This document shows, one piece after another, positions 21,475 to 33,757 of a stretch of DNA of 64,000 nt. Location: the NCBI GenBank assembly GCA_029204225.1, contig CM055109.1:7167982-7231981 (forward strand). Direction: 5' to 3'. The notes beneath the pieces were generated by a model, which was given only the letters and a program-made list of their open reading frames with translations, searched no databases and was not told where the DNA came from. How positions within the stretch are numbered: the first letter of the stretch is position 1; the number at the start of each line of letters is the position of its first letter. The position numbers were made by a program, and so were the translations under genes. This stretch comes from Diphasiastrum complanatum (lineage: Eukaryota > Streptophyta > Lycopodiopsida > Lycopodiales > Lycopodiaceae).

Positions 21475-23096
21475 ATGGATAGTTCAGTGGAGTCTATTGC
21501 AGTGGAACAAAGGAACGAAGGATTTGTGAAGAGTAATGGTACTCACTTCCAATTGGATGGGTATCCCTTCTTTCTAAATGGGTTTAATACATACTGGCTC
21601 ATGTACCTGGCAGTAGATGCAGGACAGAGATCTAAAGTGATAGCCGTGATGCAAGAAGCTATGGATCTGGGTTTGACTCTGGCGAGGACTTGGGCATTCA
21701 ACGATGGATGTTACAGAGCCCTTCAAAAAGCTCCAGGAGTATATGATGAGCAGATTTTCCAGGTGGGTTGTGTGTGTGTTTTTGTTTGAGTGTGTGAGAG
21801 AGATTTTGCTTTGTAATGCAGCAGAATCATGATTAAGGAACTGATCATCAACTGAGAAATGTTACAGAGTTTGGATTTCGTCATAGCTGAAGCGAAGAAA
21901 TATGGATTGAAGCTGTTATTGAGTCTGAGCAACAGCTTCTCTGATTTCGGAGGAAAGGCTCAATACGTGCAATGGGCACGCAGCGCTGGTGTTTCTGGTC
22001 TCGACTCTGACGATGCATTCTTCACTGACTCCGTTATCAAAGGATACTACAAAGCCTTTGTTCAGGTAGGAGATTATCCAGCAGCATTTCTTATTAAAGA
22101 CCATAGTCGACTATGATAGAAAAGTTATCAAAGATAGCGTGGAAATCTGAGCAATCCTTTGCACTTCGGCATATACAGACTGTTTTGACGAGAGTCAATA
22201 CCGTAAATGGTCTTGCTTACCGGGACGATCCAACAATTTTTGGATGGGAGCTGATGAATGAGCCCCGCTGCCCAAGCGATTCTTCAGGAGATAAGCTGCA
22301 GGTGACAGATCCCCTTTTCATACTAGGCAGATGCTTGGAGTAAGTAAACGCTAGTAAAGTTCTTCTCGCCCTAATTTTATTCCATTAGAACTACTTATAC
22401 AGCGGGTTTTGCTTTGTCCTTAGGGATGGATCGAAGAAATGGCAAAATATGTGAAATCCATAGACAACCAACATCTTCTCACGGTTGGACTAGAAGGCTT
22501 CTATGGCTCATCAACTCCTGAAGAAAGTGCAGCAGCTAATCCCAACAGCTATGCCGGCCAGGTGGGTACGGATTTCATCAGAAATCACGCAATCAAGGAG
22601 ATCGATTTCTCCACAGCCCACATCTACCCCGATAACTGGTACAGTTACTCGCCTCATGAATGAAACGTCATCTCCTAATGTTTGTGAAATAAGTACAACA
22701 GATTGAACATTCTGTCAAATGCTCTGCAGGTTATGGCAGGCAAGCATTGAATCCCAGCTTTCTTTCACCACCAACTGGATCAAAACCCATGCAGTTGACT
22801 CACAGAATCAGCTAAATAAACCCATTATTTATGCTGAGTTTGGAAAATTAGAAAAGCAGGCAGGAGACAGACACAAATTCTTCTCAGCAGTATATGATGG
22901 CATCCATGGATCATGCAGCAGTGGAGGAGCTGCTGCAGGAGGATTACTGTGGCAGCTGTTTCCGGATGGGATGGACGGAGGGATGTGTGATGGATTTGAG
23001 GTTGTGGCATCGAAATCTCCCTCCACAGCCAGCATTATCAAAGCCCAATCTCAGAGAATGTCAATCCTGAACAAGAAATCAAAGAATTCAAACTAA
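21475..23096 (+). CDS. MAN: Endo-1,4-beta-mannanase (glycoside hydrolase family 5), five exons
   Basis: The product hydrolyses internal beta-1,4 links of cell-wall mannans, as in wall loosening and seed reserve use. Exons: 21475-21762, 21868-22065, 22179-22301, 22424-22638, 22730-23096. All introns are GT-AG and phases agree, giving 396 residues and a TAA stop. Landmarks: [20 protein letters not shown] and [10 protein letters not shown] near the N-terminus, [19 protein letters not shown] with the acid/base Glu 190, [18 protein letters not shown] with the nucleophile Glu 311, and [13 protein letters not shown]. Both catalytic glutamates are present and the length fits the plant family minus a signal peptide. 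From ATG 21475 no signal peptide is seen. The frame upstream reads LIIFLIYIASGD, hydrophobic but without ATG, so a leader exon may be missing or the start differs. The gene looks functional. Confidence 0.9.
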
Positions 23097-25561
23097 ACTA
23101 GGATTTAACACTGATCAGCAGTCATACATTAAATGTATTATATGAATCCTTGAATACTTTCTCATCAATGAATCAAGGCTGAAATCATTGTATTGACTCC
23201 TCTGGTCAAGGTCCAGTACAGCCAAAGGTGTTTTACCTTTTGCTGTTTACTTCCATTATAAGCCATTTGGGTACCAGAAGCTGGGTGCTGAAGCCACACT
23301 CTCCAATTCTAAACCCACCTTTCATACCATTTCACTTCATGATATTAAGATCCACCATTAGGTTGGTGATGCACTTGATCATTCAACTCTGCCCAAGTAT
23401 ATATCATCCTATACAAGTACTCTTTCATCTTTGCTTAAGTAATTGAGAGGGAGCTGCTTAAATTGCTGCTAATTTTCATTTCATCCTATTTGTTGTAGCA
23501 CAAGGAGTTTAATTTGCAGCGTAAAGGCCGTACAACTTTTCAACGGTGAGGAAGCAGTCCCTACAAATGTCATTAAAAAACCCTTTTATGTAGGGTCAGG
23601 GCAATCTAGCTTTAAGGCACACACTGGCCATGTGCATAAGTTTCAATCCGCCACAATAGAATTGTGCCACATGGCACCACTGCCCAGATATGCAATAGGG
23701 TAAGTTTTCCCCTGGCAACAATGCCCACCCTTGTCTCTTACTGGTGGCACGTCCCCATTTGGCCGCGACCTACTTAATTGCCCCACACGTGTTCCCGCCC
23801 GCGCTCATAAGAGGTGAAGTCCAAAACAAGTGGCTAGCATGCATCAAGTCCAAACCAATGTGTGTTCCTTAGGGGCGGGTAGGGGGGTATCCTAAAGGCA
23901 AGCATAAGTTTGGGCCCACCGCATTCTTGGTCACACTTTTTTTTTTTGGAGCATGGGCACGTAAAAACATTATACCATGAGCAATTAGAGCCGTCAGAGG
24001 CTCATAAAACTAAAACCTAAATTTTCCTTTTTGTGGACATGGGAGCACCCCAAATTTGGTGTTGACCAAAATTGGGTTGCTCATGAAGAATTTTGGTACA
24101 GCCTATAAAACGTGTTGGGCGCAGATTTGAGGCGCTTACAAATTTTTTTGAGGTGCCTGCAAAGTTTTTTCCCAAGAAGCTTGAGCAATTATGCCAAGTG
24201 GCCACCTACCACTAGGCTTCACCCAAACAACACCCACTTGTGTGTCCATGTCCTTAAGCGCCAATCGAGGGGAATTCAATGACGACAACTCTAACGCAGA
24301 CCTTCCCTGGTGTGAAAACAATATTTTTATTTACACACCTTGGCGGTAGGTACATGAATAAAGAAGTTTTTTTTTTTAAATGCACCTTCCTATGAGCCTA
24401 ATGGCAAGGTGCATGTAAATATTTTTAAAAATAAATAACAATCCTACACGCTTTCCAAGTTTCCGCCTGAGAAGCAGTTGCATTTTCTTTGAAAAAATGA
24501 AAAAAGTGATTTTACTTATTGACAAATTTTTTATTGATGAAAAATAGCTCAAACAAACTTTTGATAATAGGAAAAATAGGTGGATCACACCCATTAAAGA
24601 TGCCAAAATTTGTGAAGAATCACCCAAAAAAAAATCTAGCTTCACACTTATTAGTTTGCCTTAAACCTTGCAAATAAACAAGTGAGACACTCTAATAAAC
24701 TTGGAAAACTAGTAACACAAGCTCCGATATTATGTGAAAGTTTAAAACACTAAGAAAAAACCTAAAAATTTCAAAATCCAATGATCTTTAATTTTGAGAC
24801 TTAAAAGATGCAACTATAGAAAACTAGCAATTTATTGTGTATCATGATTTTGTGTTCAAAATGTATAAATGATGATTCATTCTCTCCAATTCTTCACCAA
24901 AAGTGAGAGATATATAATGAATGAGTTCAACCCATTTAAAGGTTTAGTAGGATTAGGCCCTAGATCTCCACCATCCATCAAATCAATGGTCAAGATTAAC
25001 TATCTTGAAAGTTGCAAAATAAATGCATCTTGGTTTTCAAGGGAGGCTCAAACATGGGAAAATTGGTATTTGGACCAACTTGGAGCTCTTCGAGCATTTT
25101 TCACACTTGTGAGGCCACGCTTTGACTCATCATCATTTTTCACACTTGTGAGGCCACACTTTGACTCATTATCAAACATTTGACTGTACTCCAGTATGGC
25201 CTTAGTTGGTATTTGCATATTTTTCACATGCTTTGCATAGCAAAGTTTTCTAGTGTAGTTGTGCCATGCGGCAAGTGAATTTTATTTTGGCTATAAGTTA
25301 ATTGATTCCATGTTGGATTTTTAATTTTAAAAGTTTTCTCTCATTTGTGTTCTCTTTCTCCCTAACATCTATATAGTATAAAACTATTTTAGAGAAAGAA
25401 TGTGTGTTTTTACTGACAAAAATGTCACGTTGTACTGCCAAAAATGTCACGCTCTATCCGCAAAATATGTCACGTTTTTGCAAAGGAAAAAGCAAAAAAA
25501 CGTTTGAAAAATAATGATAAGAATAACAACACATACAAGTCTTTTTTTTTTTTCTTTTTGA
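23097..25561. other. Intergenic, no gene recognised
   Basis: The first 150 bases are probably the mannanase 3' untranslated region. The stretch 23500-24300 is relatively GC-rich and looks like old repeat sequence with no readable protein. At 25095-25172 a 39-bp unit (CATTTTTCACACTTGTGAGG at its start) is present twice in tandem. TGTCACG recurs three times near 25425-25475. Confidence 0.45.
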
Positions 25562-25562
25562 C

Positions 25563-25598
<36 letters not shown>

Positions 25599-25627
25599 TT
25601 CAAATTCGGCCCCCCCCCCCCCCCCCC

Positions 25628-25658
<31 letters not shown>
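25562..25658. repeat. Compound microsatellite (CT)n-(CA)n-C16-(CT)n
   Basis: A (CT)n run from 25562 passes into (CA)n to about 25599, then a short unique spacer, 16 C residues (25612-25627) and a second (CT)n run to 25658. It abuts the kinase relic directly. Confidence 0.95.
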
Positions 25659-25659
25659 A

Positions 25660-26280
25660 ATCGGGCTGTTCTACCTACATGAAGGATGGGAGAAAAGGAT
25701 CATCCACAATGATGTGAAGCCGAGCAACATGCTTCTAGATGCAGATTTCAATCCAAAGCTGTCTGCTAGCCAGGCTGATTGAAGACGGTAATTTGGCCAA
25801 GACAATAACTTTAGCAGGCACACTAGGCTTTGTTGCTCCAAAGCTTCACTACACAGGCAAAGCGAATGAGAAATCAGATGTATATAGCTTTGGAGTTCTT
25901 CTGCTCACTGTGGCCTGTGGCAGGCCACCTCTAGATGACACCTACCTAATCAGGAGACTCTTTTGAACTGGGTTTAGCGAATGTAGGAGGAGGGTAGGCT
26001 GATGGATGCAGCAGACCCCAAATTGGCCGGGGATTACAATGACATCCAGATGATTTGTCTTCTTCAGCTGGGGCTAATCTACTGCTATCCAAATCCGGAT
26101 GCAAGGCCTATCATGAGGTACTGCAACCAGGTGCTGCATGATGATTCTCCAATTCCTAGATTAGCAAAACCTCTACTCTTCCATTCCATGCATCCATTGT
26201 GTATATCTATCAAGTTCGAATCAGGTAAAAGCTCTTTCAACGTGAGGTCTTCTGCCTTCAACAGGTGCAATGCTATCTAG
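25660..26280 (+). pseudogene. L-type lectin receptor kinase, 3' kinase-domain fragment
   Basis: Kinase subdomains VIb to XI of a plant lectin receptor-like kinase read in three frames: YLHEGWEKRIIHNDVKPSNM, then LIEDGNLAKTITLAGTLGF, KANEKSDVYSFGVLLLTVAC and GRPPLDDTYLI, then LMDAADPKLAGDYNDIQM and PNPDARPIMRYCNQVL. Decay marks: HND in place of HRD in the catalytic loop, APK in place of APE, a loss around the DFG motif causing a frame change at about 25760, and a second frame change near 25965. Everything upstream (lectin domain, membrane segment, kinase N-lobe) is absent and the left end is the microsatellite. Not functional. Confidence 0.85.
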
Positions 26281-26629
26281 AAATCTTCTGGTCGGTTGCG
26301 CTTTGAACTCAGACTCATCGGTATGAACTTCACTACGTCCTTAGGAAAGGTAGCAATTGCTTATTAGCGAATAAATTCATCCAAAAAGACAACAAGAGCA
26401 GGAGGAGAATTAGTTCTAGATGAATTTACCTTTTGTGTGACATTTAGAAAGCGTCTGAAACTTCTGTAATATGCCTTTGGCAGAAATAGATGATTGTGTT
26501 TTTTTAATATCGCTTACTTAAGAACCAAATGTGTTGAGAGCTGAGGTTGAGATCCTACTACGCTCTCAAATCCGAGTTTTTCAAGCAATTTTTTTTCAAG
26601 CTTGATGCATGCAATATATCCTCAGGCTA

Positions 26630-26990
26630 GCTCTGATACCATGTCAACATTTTCACATGTGTGGAGACTTTCAAAATGATGTGATTGATCTTCTAAGGTG
26701 TGTGTGATTTCACATGAATCTATCGTCAAGGCAAGAGCACACAAGCATGCATCCACAATCCAAAAGCTATCATTCACATAGTATTGAGACACTTGATGAA
26801 AACCCTAAGCAAAAAGCTTGTTGTTCTCGGGTAGAGAGAGAACATAAAAAAAGTTCTAAGTGTTGGAGCTACTCTCTCATCAAAAAACTAAGTGTCAAGA
26901 CAAGCACTCCTCTCGTAGAGTGGCTTGAGATCCAAGATAGATGGAAATAAAGCTCAATATTGGGCCACTCTCAAATCACCTCTTACTATG
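26630..26990 (-). repeat. Possible LTR end with primer-binding site, minus strand
   Basis: GCTCTGATACCA at 26630-26641 is the reverse complement of the Met-tRNA primer site TGGTATCAGAGC. It is followed on the plus strand by TGTCAACATTTTCACA, the inverted end expected for an LTR. The far end of the LTR was not found. The next 350 bases have no coding content. Confidence 0.4.
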
Positions 26991-27239
26991 ATTGGAACAT
27001 TTTGGTACACCTCTTGCTCCTATTGCTCCACATGGCAAAATAACATGATGAGTTGCATAGTCCTTGCTCTGTCTACCATCATACCAAGTGTAGGCAACCT
27101 ACACTAACTCGAGCTAATCTAGATCATAATTTGCTCAAAACATGAAATGAATCTTGACCACTAACATTTCTACAAGTGTACATGGAAGTGTATGTAGCCT
27201 AGCACCTCCCTAGATAGATAGCTTTTACATTTTTTCACA

Positions 27240-27560
27240 TCCACTATGGCTAGTGAAAGGAGATTTGGTGTGATTTTGTACGATCTATACATGAGTGAGA
27301 GGGAGTTTCTACATAGGTTTAGACCTATAAATTTTTTTTGAATCAAATTTTATGATGTTCTTTTGGAAGAGCATGAGGATGTTCTTAGTTTGCTTTATCA
27401 ACATTAAGTGGAAACCTAGCAATTCATTGAAAAAGACATCAAGATGGAACCAAAAGTTCAAAGCATTGAGGATATGTTTTTGTAGGTTGTTAAATATTTG
27501 GAGAACTATTTGGCATATTCCCTAAATTATGTTAAAATTCACCATATTTGTGCATGTTTT
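27240..27560 (+). pseudogene. Relic related to the C-terminal part of the 650-3724 retroelement ORF
   Basis: Reading plus, with breaks: SEREFLHRF, FDVLLEEHEDVLSLLYQH, then a stop, FIEKDIKMEPKVQSIEDMFL and VVKYLENYLAY. The order and spacing follow 2690-2930 of the long ORF (FEREYLQSF, FDVLLEDQEVDLGLLHQHQE, LVKSIKEE, ILDLFLQVLE). This shows that the unassigned C-terminal region belongs to a family present elsewhere in the genome. Stops and frame changes make the relic dead. No LTR is attached to it. Confidence 0.55.
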
Positions 27561-28033
27561 CAAGAATATAGGTGCACAAGATAACACCTATAATGAAAAT
27601 GATATTAAAAAAGAGAGGTTAAAAAGTTACAAATTTTTGACCAAAATTTGAAGCTTCATTAAAAATGTCTTTTGTAAAATTCAATGATACTTGTACAAGA
27701 TGAGTATTTTACTAGGAGATGTTTTTATAGCTTGTCTACAATTTACTAATAGTTGTACAACGAACTATTTACATATGAGCATGCTTTTGAAAAACACCTC
27801 CATTTTAAATCAAACATTACACTGAAATATTGAGAGACTTGGATGGACTTCATTATTCTTGTAAGGCGTATTTACAAATTCTAGTTTAATGTCATGAATG
27901 GCATTTAGTAGAAGCTGATAAAAACATAATGTCAAACAATGAATATTTTAGTTGTAAAACATCTCTGTTTTGTTAGCCCGTGATATAAAGATTCAATACT
28001 TCTTATTGTTTTTTTTACGTTTTTTGGTTTTTG

Positions 28034-28224
28034 ACAAGAAAACTCATTATGGGGACAAAAAATACATAAGAAATATGGGCCATGAATCTTGAATTCGATC
28101 CTTGGGATTGAATTGAGGATTCACAAAAAAAAAAAAATTAGTGAACCCTCAATTCGATCCTGTTGGAAGGTCCACAACCCATTTTTCTTATGTATATTTT
28201 GTCCCCATAATGAGTTTTCATGTC
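28034..28224. mobile_element. Fold-back MITE-like element
   Basis: Left arm GACAAGAAAACTCATTATGG (28034) pairs with right arm CCATAATGAGTTTTCATGTC (ends 28224), and the pairing continues inward over roughly 80 bases per arm. The element is 191 bp with no coding capacity. Clear target duplications were not seen, because the left flank is T-rich. Confidence 0.65.
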
Positions 28225-28640
28225 ATAGACTCATTATTTGAGCACTTTTTGTATCATTTCGTTCACATGTATAATACAAATTGACAGAGTTTTAGAATTG
28301 CGATCATTTTCATATCAAGTGTCGAATGATAATATCGCTTGCCAATAACTACAATAGTTTACACAACTTGATTATATTTGTCAACATTACAGCAAGAACT
28401 TAATTTTTTTGGTCCAAAACTTCTATATTTTATATTGAGAACTCCCAATTTTTATGCTAAAAAATGCTTGTTTTGTGACAAAAACTTTGTTGTTTCTTTA
28501 AACATTTTTTAAAATCGATTCTAACTTGTCGTAAATCTACAGGATCAGAGAGCTGAGCTCTGATACCATGTAGAAAAATTAGAGAAATCAACTGATATCA
28601 GATTAGTAGAGCTCTGATAGAAACAGATGCTTGGATACCA

Positions 28641-29557
28641 TGTCAGAAAGCAATGGAAACGTGGTGCAGCAGAAGTGGAGCAGGTGGTGATGGATCAGAA
28701 GTGCGGCGGTTACCAACAAGAGAGTTCAAGATTAATCAAATAATAACAATGCATAATAGAATAGAGTAGTAGTGGAACGATGCACTCTGATTGATATCAA
28801 AAACGCGAGTACAAGGGCGTGAAGCTGGGCGTAAATCAGAAGGCGCAATAACCAGACTTCAGCTAAGTTTGTTGATGGCAAAATACTTGAATACAACACT
28901 ACTAACTAACTGATTCTAAACTTACTTAACCATTGATCTTCGTTACAGAATAATGTCTAAATTATTGTTACAAAAGATGTCTGTCGGGGTGTTGACTCCA
29001 TCATTGATGATTGGAAGTTAGTTGATCAATGCATTGGAATCCTAAGTTAATCTACTTATAGTCCCACATAAGGTAGCCATTATTTTAACAGTATATGGGT
29101 CGGATTTTCGAATTAACAATATCGTAAAATATACAAAGGGTCAGATAATTTACGAAGGATTAGAATTATACATTGTGTCGGAATTATACACTTGGTGGAA
29201 ATGATACAAAGGGTCGGATTTATACATAGGGTCAGATTTATATAAGGGGTCAAATTTATTAGACTTGATCTGATTCGATCCAGGGTCGAACATGCCCGGA
29301 TAAATTAGACCCGCCAATCCGATCTGATCCAAGGTTGAAGAGGTCCAGATATTTTCCGCCTCGATCCGATCCGATCCAGGGTCGGAAAAATAGGCTTGGG
29401 TCGAAAAAATTCGATCCTGAATTTTTTGATCTTCTGTATAAAACTTTGAGCCTTCTTCCTTCCTTCTCTTTTGTTGTTTTCAAGAATAGATATAAACAAG
29501 AATTTTTTAGGATGCTCATTACCTAATGGAATTGGGCTTGAGCATAGAATTCCAACA
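28641..29557 (-). repeat. Copia 3' LTR (917 bp) with short internal repeats
   Basis: On the minus strand it starts TGTTGGAATTC after the purine tract and ends GCTTTCTGACA. TGGTATCCAAGC, a primer-site variant, comes directly next. Inside, GGGTCGGATTTATACA-like words repeat six or more times between 29115 and 29260, and GATCCGATCCAGGGTCG words between 29270 and 29410. About 375 bases of it recur at 32528-32892. Confidence 0.7.
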
Positions 29558-29569
29558 CTCCCCCTTAAT

Positions 29570-32520
29570 GTGGATCCTAGAAAGATTCGATCTTCAGATT
29601 TAGCTGATTGTTAAATCTGAAATAGTGCTCCTTGGTGAAGTACTCTGCTGACATAGACTTTGTCCTGTAGTAAACCAAAGAAATTACCCTTGTGCTTTGG
29701 TTGTCACAATAGATGGACGTTGAATACGACTAGAAAAATTTGATATCTGCAAGCAGGTTTGTCAGCCAAATTGCCTCCTTGGTAGCATTTGTGGCAGTTA
29801 TAAAATCTGACTCTATGGAGGATAATGCTATTGAGGTCTGGATGTTACATGAGATTAAACCTTGATTGAACATAAATCTAGAAGTCAATATTCAAGTGTC
29901 AATACTTTCTATCCAATCTGAATCTGTATAGCCTTTGAGAATCTTGGTTGATGGGTCGATTTTCTGTTGATTGATGGAAATCAGTTTGCGGGGTTGGATT
30001 CAAAAAAATGTACTCCAGTGCTAACATGCATTTTAGATCTTTCATTGACTTCATAATGTTACTGAGTAATAAAACATCATCTACATAATGAGTAGTGATA
30101 ATGGAAAGATCTGATACAAACTTGAAGTGAATATTCGAGTCTGCTAAGTTTGGATAGAAACCATTTTCATTTAGAATTGCAAGTTTGGTGTCATCTTTTG
30201 TCTTGCACTAGTCAGCATCAATGGATGACTCTACCTTTGAAATAGTGTTGAGTTTCTGCACAAAGTAGCAGGTCGCGGATCATCCATGAATAGGAATGGA
30301 GGCTATTTGGATCAATTTGATCTTCTTTGTTGAAATTCAATTCTTTGATGTTGTTCGATCCATTGAGTTTCTGACTTATTTTTCGAGTCAGTATCGAATT
30401 TTGGAATTTTGACCCTTGGGTTGGATTTTGTAGTAGCTTTTCCCTTCAAATTGAAAAATTGATCTTCCAAGAAAGTGACATCTTTGCTCATGAAGGTCTT
30501 CTGAGAGTCCAGATTGAAGAGCTTATATGTTTGATGGTCTAAGGAATAGCCAATAAAAATCAATCTTGTGTTGTCAGACCCTTAGGTCGGATTTTGGATT
30601 TTTCGACCCTAGATTGGATTTCGATTGTTCAATCCTTGGGTCGGATTTTTCTGGAGATCAGCAGAGATCTGACTGAAAGCAAAACATCCAAACACTCTGA
30701 TATGGTTGAGTGATGGCTTCGATCCTGTCCACACCTCATAAGGTGTCTTGCCATTCAGGGCCTTTGAAATAGGTTGTTGTAGTAACAGCTTCTGCCCAGA
30801 ACTTCTTTGGAAGAGATGCATGGGCCAGCATGCTCCTTGCACTTTCAATGAGTGATTGAGTCTTCCATTTAGCTAAACCATTGGACTGAGGTGAGCTTGT
30901 TGTAAAATGTTGTCGTATTCCAGTTGCCTTGTAGAAGTCTTTGAATCTGTTGGAGATAAACAATCCTGTACATCAGAGCGTAGAGCTTTGATTCTTCTCT
31001 AGGTCGATTTTTCTGATGATGCCTTGAATTGCATGAAGAACTTGAGAGTATTGATTTGTTCTTCAGAAAGTATGTTGCAGTCCTCCGAGAGAAGTCATCA
31101 ATAATTGTCAAAATGTAGACAGCTCCCTTTATGGAAATAGTCTACATAGGACCACAAATGTCTATGTGTACAAGATCTAGCAAATATTTAGAAGAACATA
31201 CTGAATCTGAAATGATTGAACTTCTAACATGCTTGCTACTAATACAGCTTGTACATGGAAAATTGGATTTGCTAATGGAAGAAAAATCTTGCACTAAATT
31301 CTATTTTGACATTTGTTGAATACAATTGGAATTTAAATGGCCTAATCTACAATGCCAAAACATATCAGATGATTCAGAAGTAGTTGTATATAGAGCTTGA
31401 CAAATAGAAGAATTGTAGTGGCTGAGTTTATAGAGATTTCCACTTCTTCTTCCGAAAGCTAAAACTTTTTGGGACTTGTCAAAATGGTACAGCCATTTGT
31501 GTCAAATTTGACCTTCCAACCCAAATATGTGATTCCGCTAACTGAGAGCAGATTTTTGGTCAGGTTCGGAATATGTAAAACATTGGACAACAACCTAACA
31601 TCACCTTTCTAGAATTCGACCCTGACTGTTCCTTCACCTTCAATGGAGTGGGATGAGTTGTCGCCAAGTTGTACAACTCTAGAATGAGTGAAGGGCTTGT
31701 AGCTTTAGAACCAGTCACGATGGTGTGTCATGTGTTGTGTTGCTCCAGAGTCCAAGTACCTGCAGATCTTCGACCTTAGTCAAGAAGGTAGCTTCATCTT
31801 CCTCTTCATGTTGGATCGAGTAATTGGTTGAGGCAACATTTGCTTGTTGTTGGGACTGCATCTTCTTTTCATTGTTGTACTTGAGTATTCTGCAGTCCTT
31901 AATAAGATGACCAGTCCTCTTATAGTATTTGTAGAATAGGTTTTGCTTTTGTTGGAATGATGAAGGAAAATTCGAATTCGACCCTGAGCCAGAATTTGAC
32001 CCTAAGCAAAATTTGACCTAGAGTCAAAATTTTACCCAGACTACAAGTTGTTCTTTCTATCAAGAGAATCTGACTTTGGAAATCTCTTCTGATTTTTTTT
32101 ATCTTTGTTTGTGTACAGAGCAATGGAATCCGATCTTGAGCTTGAGGAAGTTGCATTCCTTCTGATCTCCTCTTGTAACAACATAGATATGACTCTTAAT
32201 AGAGTAAGTTGTTGTTGGGTCAAAATAGCCATGACCCATGTTTCATAGGCTTCAGAGAGACTCGATAAAAGAGTCATTACTGCATCTAAATCTTCAATGC
32301 TCGATCCTGTTGCAGTCATTTTCTCTATGAGATTTTTGAATGTGTTAGAAAGTTAGAAATGTTATCTGCATCAGACATTTTGAGTGTGAAGAATCTCTTC
32401 CTCAGATGCAATTTGGAAGTGACATCTCTGATGTCATAGAGAGTTGCTAGGATGTCCCAAGAATCTTTAGCAGTCTGTGCAGATTGGATATGACTGATTT
32501 GGGAGTCTCTGATATTCAGA
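29570..32520 (-). pseudogene. Copia gag-pol, broken
   Basis: Gag (32520-32041): ITLNIRDSQISHIQSAQTAK, LHLRKRFFTLKMSD, then EEIRRNATSSSS. GAG-pre-integrase and integrase (about 31450-30600): HCRLGHLNSNCIQQMSK, LDLVHIDICGPM, LTIIDDFSRR, SPQSNGLAKWKTQSLIES, LPKKFWAEAV and NGKTPYEVWTGSKPSLNH. Post-integrase: IFIGYSLDHQTYKLFNLDSQ (about 30560). Reverse transcriptase is reduced to its C-terminal piece around HYVDDVLLLSN (30076-30087 encode YVDD). RNase H: SIALSSIESDFITATNATKE (about 29830-29770). Multiple stops and frame changes; most of the RT is deleted. Confidence 0.8.
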
Positions 32521-32527
32521 GTGATTA

Positions 32528-32892
32528 AGAAGGCACAATAATTAGACTCCAGCTAAGTTAGTTGATGGCAAAATACTAGAATACAACAATACTAACTAGC
32601 TGATTCTAAACTTACTTAACCACTCTCGTTACAGAATAATGCCTGAATTATTGTTACAAAAGATGTCTGTCAAGGCGAGACTCCATTGATGATTGGAAGT
32701 TACTTCATCAGTGCATTGGAATCTTAAGTTAATCTACTTATAGTCCCACAAAAGGTAGCCGTTATTTTAACAGTATGTGGGCTAGATTTTCTAATTAACA
32801 GTATCGAAAAATATACAAAGGGTCGGATAATTTACAGTGGGTCAAAATTATACACTATGTTGAAATTATACACTAGGTTGGAATTGTACAAA
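32528..32892 (-). repeat. Partial second LTR copy of the Copia element
   Basis: It matches 28838-29213 from AGGCRCAATA to GATACAAAG with substitutions and small gaps. It is truncated on both sides: gag lies against its left end and a CT-rich, unrelated stretch against its right end. Confidence 0.75.
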
Positions 32893-33757
32893 GATCTTGT
32901 CCTTCGTCTTCGCCTTCATCCCCTTCATCTTCATTCCCTTCTTCTCCTTGGTTTCCTCCCATACTTTCTTCTACAAAGAAAGCGGATGCCCTTTACATAC
33001 ACATTCACAAAACACATGAACGATTATTCAGCCAAACACATGTCATAAAAATGAAATGAAATGAAAATTATGTACCAAAAATATGAGAAATACAAATTAT
33101 GTAACAAAAATTCACCCTTGGATGTACGCATTGTGCCGCAAGATGATCAACCAAGGCACTATAGCCTTAGCGATATCCAATATTGTATTCGACATTTGTA
33201 TATTTGCACCTATAATCTTTAACCTACATCAACACAAATCAAATGATTAGAAAAAAAACAAAAAATTATTGAGAAACAAAAAAACATATCAAATGCAATT
33301 AGCTAAAAGAGAATCAAACGTGGAGATCTCAATGGAAGCACATTATCAATGAAAGAAAGAGTACAAAGCAAGGTAAATGGAGCATTGATTCATGTGGATA
33401 GGGCACATGAGACCTAGCAATGGAGATCCCTACGGCTCACATTCACAAGGAAGCAAAAAGCTCTCACTTGCAAATGAGCCAAAAGGTTCACAAATTGATG
33501 TCTCTTGCCTAGTTATAGACAATGCTCTCACTTAACTAAACTTAACTATCTTGAGGGATATTTAGCCCTTGTTAAGTACTATTTAGGCTGCATTGGGCCC
33601 TTCTTGGCCTGTTATCCTTATCAATTACTTTGGAGGGCCTAAAGAGGGAATCGCCTTGTTCTTAAGGCTAATAGCTCCTTTTGGGCCTACAAAGCTTACA
33701 ATGGATTTTATATTGCCTTGAAAAGCACTGATGTACTAAAAGTACATGACACTCCCC

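Larger units (their letters stand above)
28641..32892 (-). mobile_element. Minus-strand Copia element, degenerate
   Basis: Right to left: a partial LTR copy (32528-32892), gag, integrase, a short reverse-transcriptase remnant, RNase H, a purine tract (CTCCCCCTTAATG on the plus strand at 29558) and a full LTR (29557-28641). Gag abuts the partial LTR directly, so the primer site and gag start are deleted. The left LTR is followed outward by another primer-site-like sequence, which suggests it once joined a second, tandem element. Confidence 0.75.

Noticed and set aside
29150-29410. ORF with repeated SDPLYKSDPMY-like text
   Set aside because: It reads through the short tandem words inside the Copia LTR and is not a gene.
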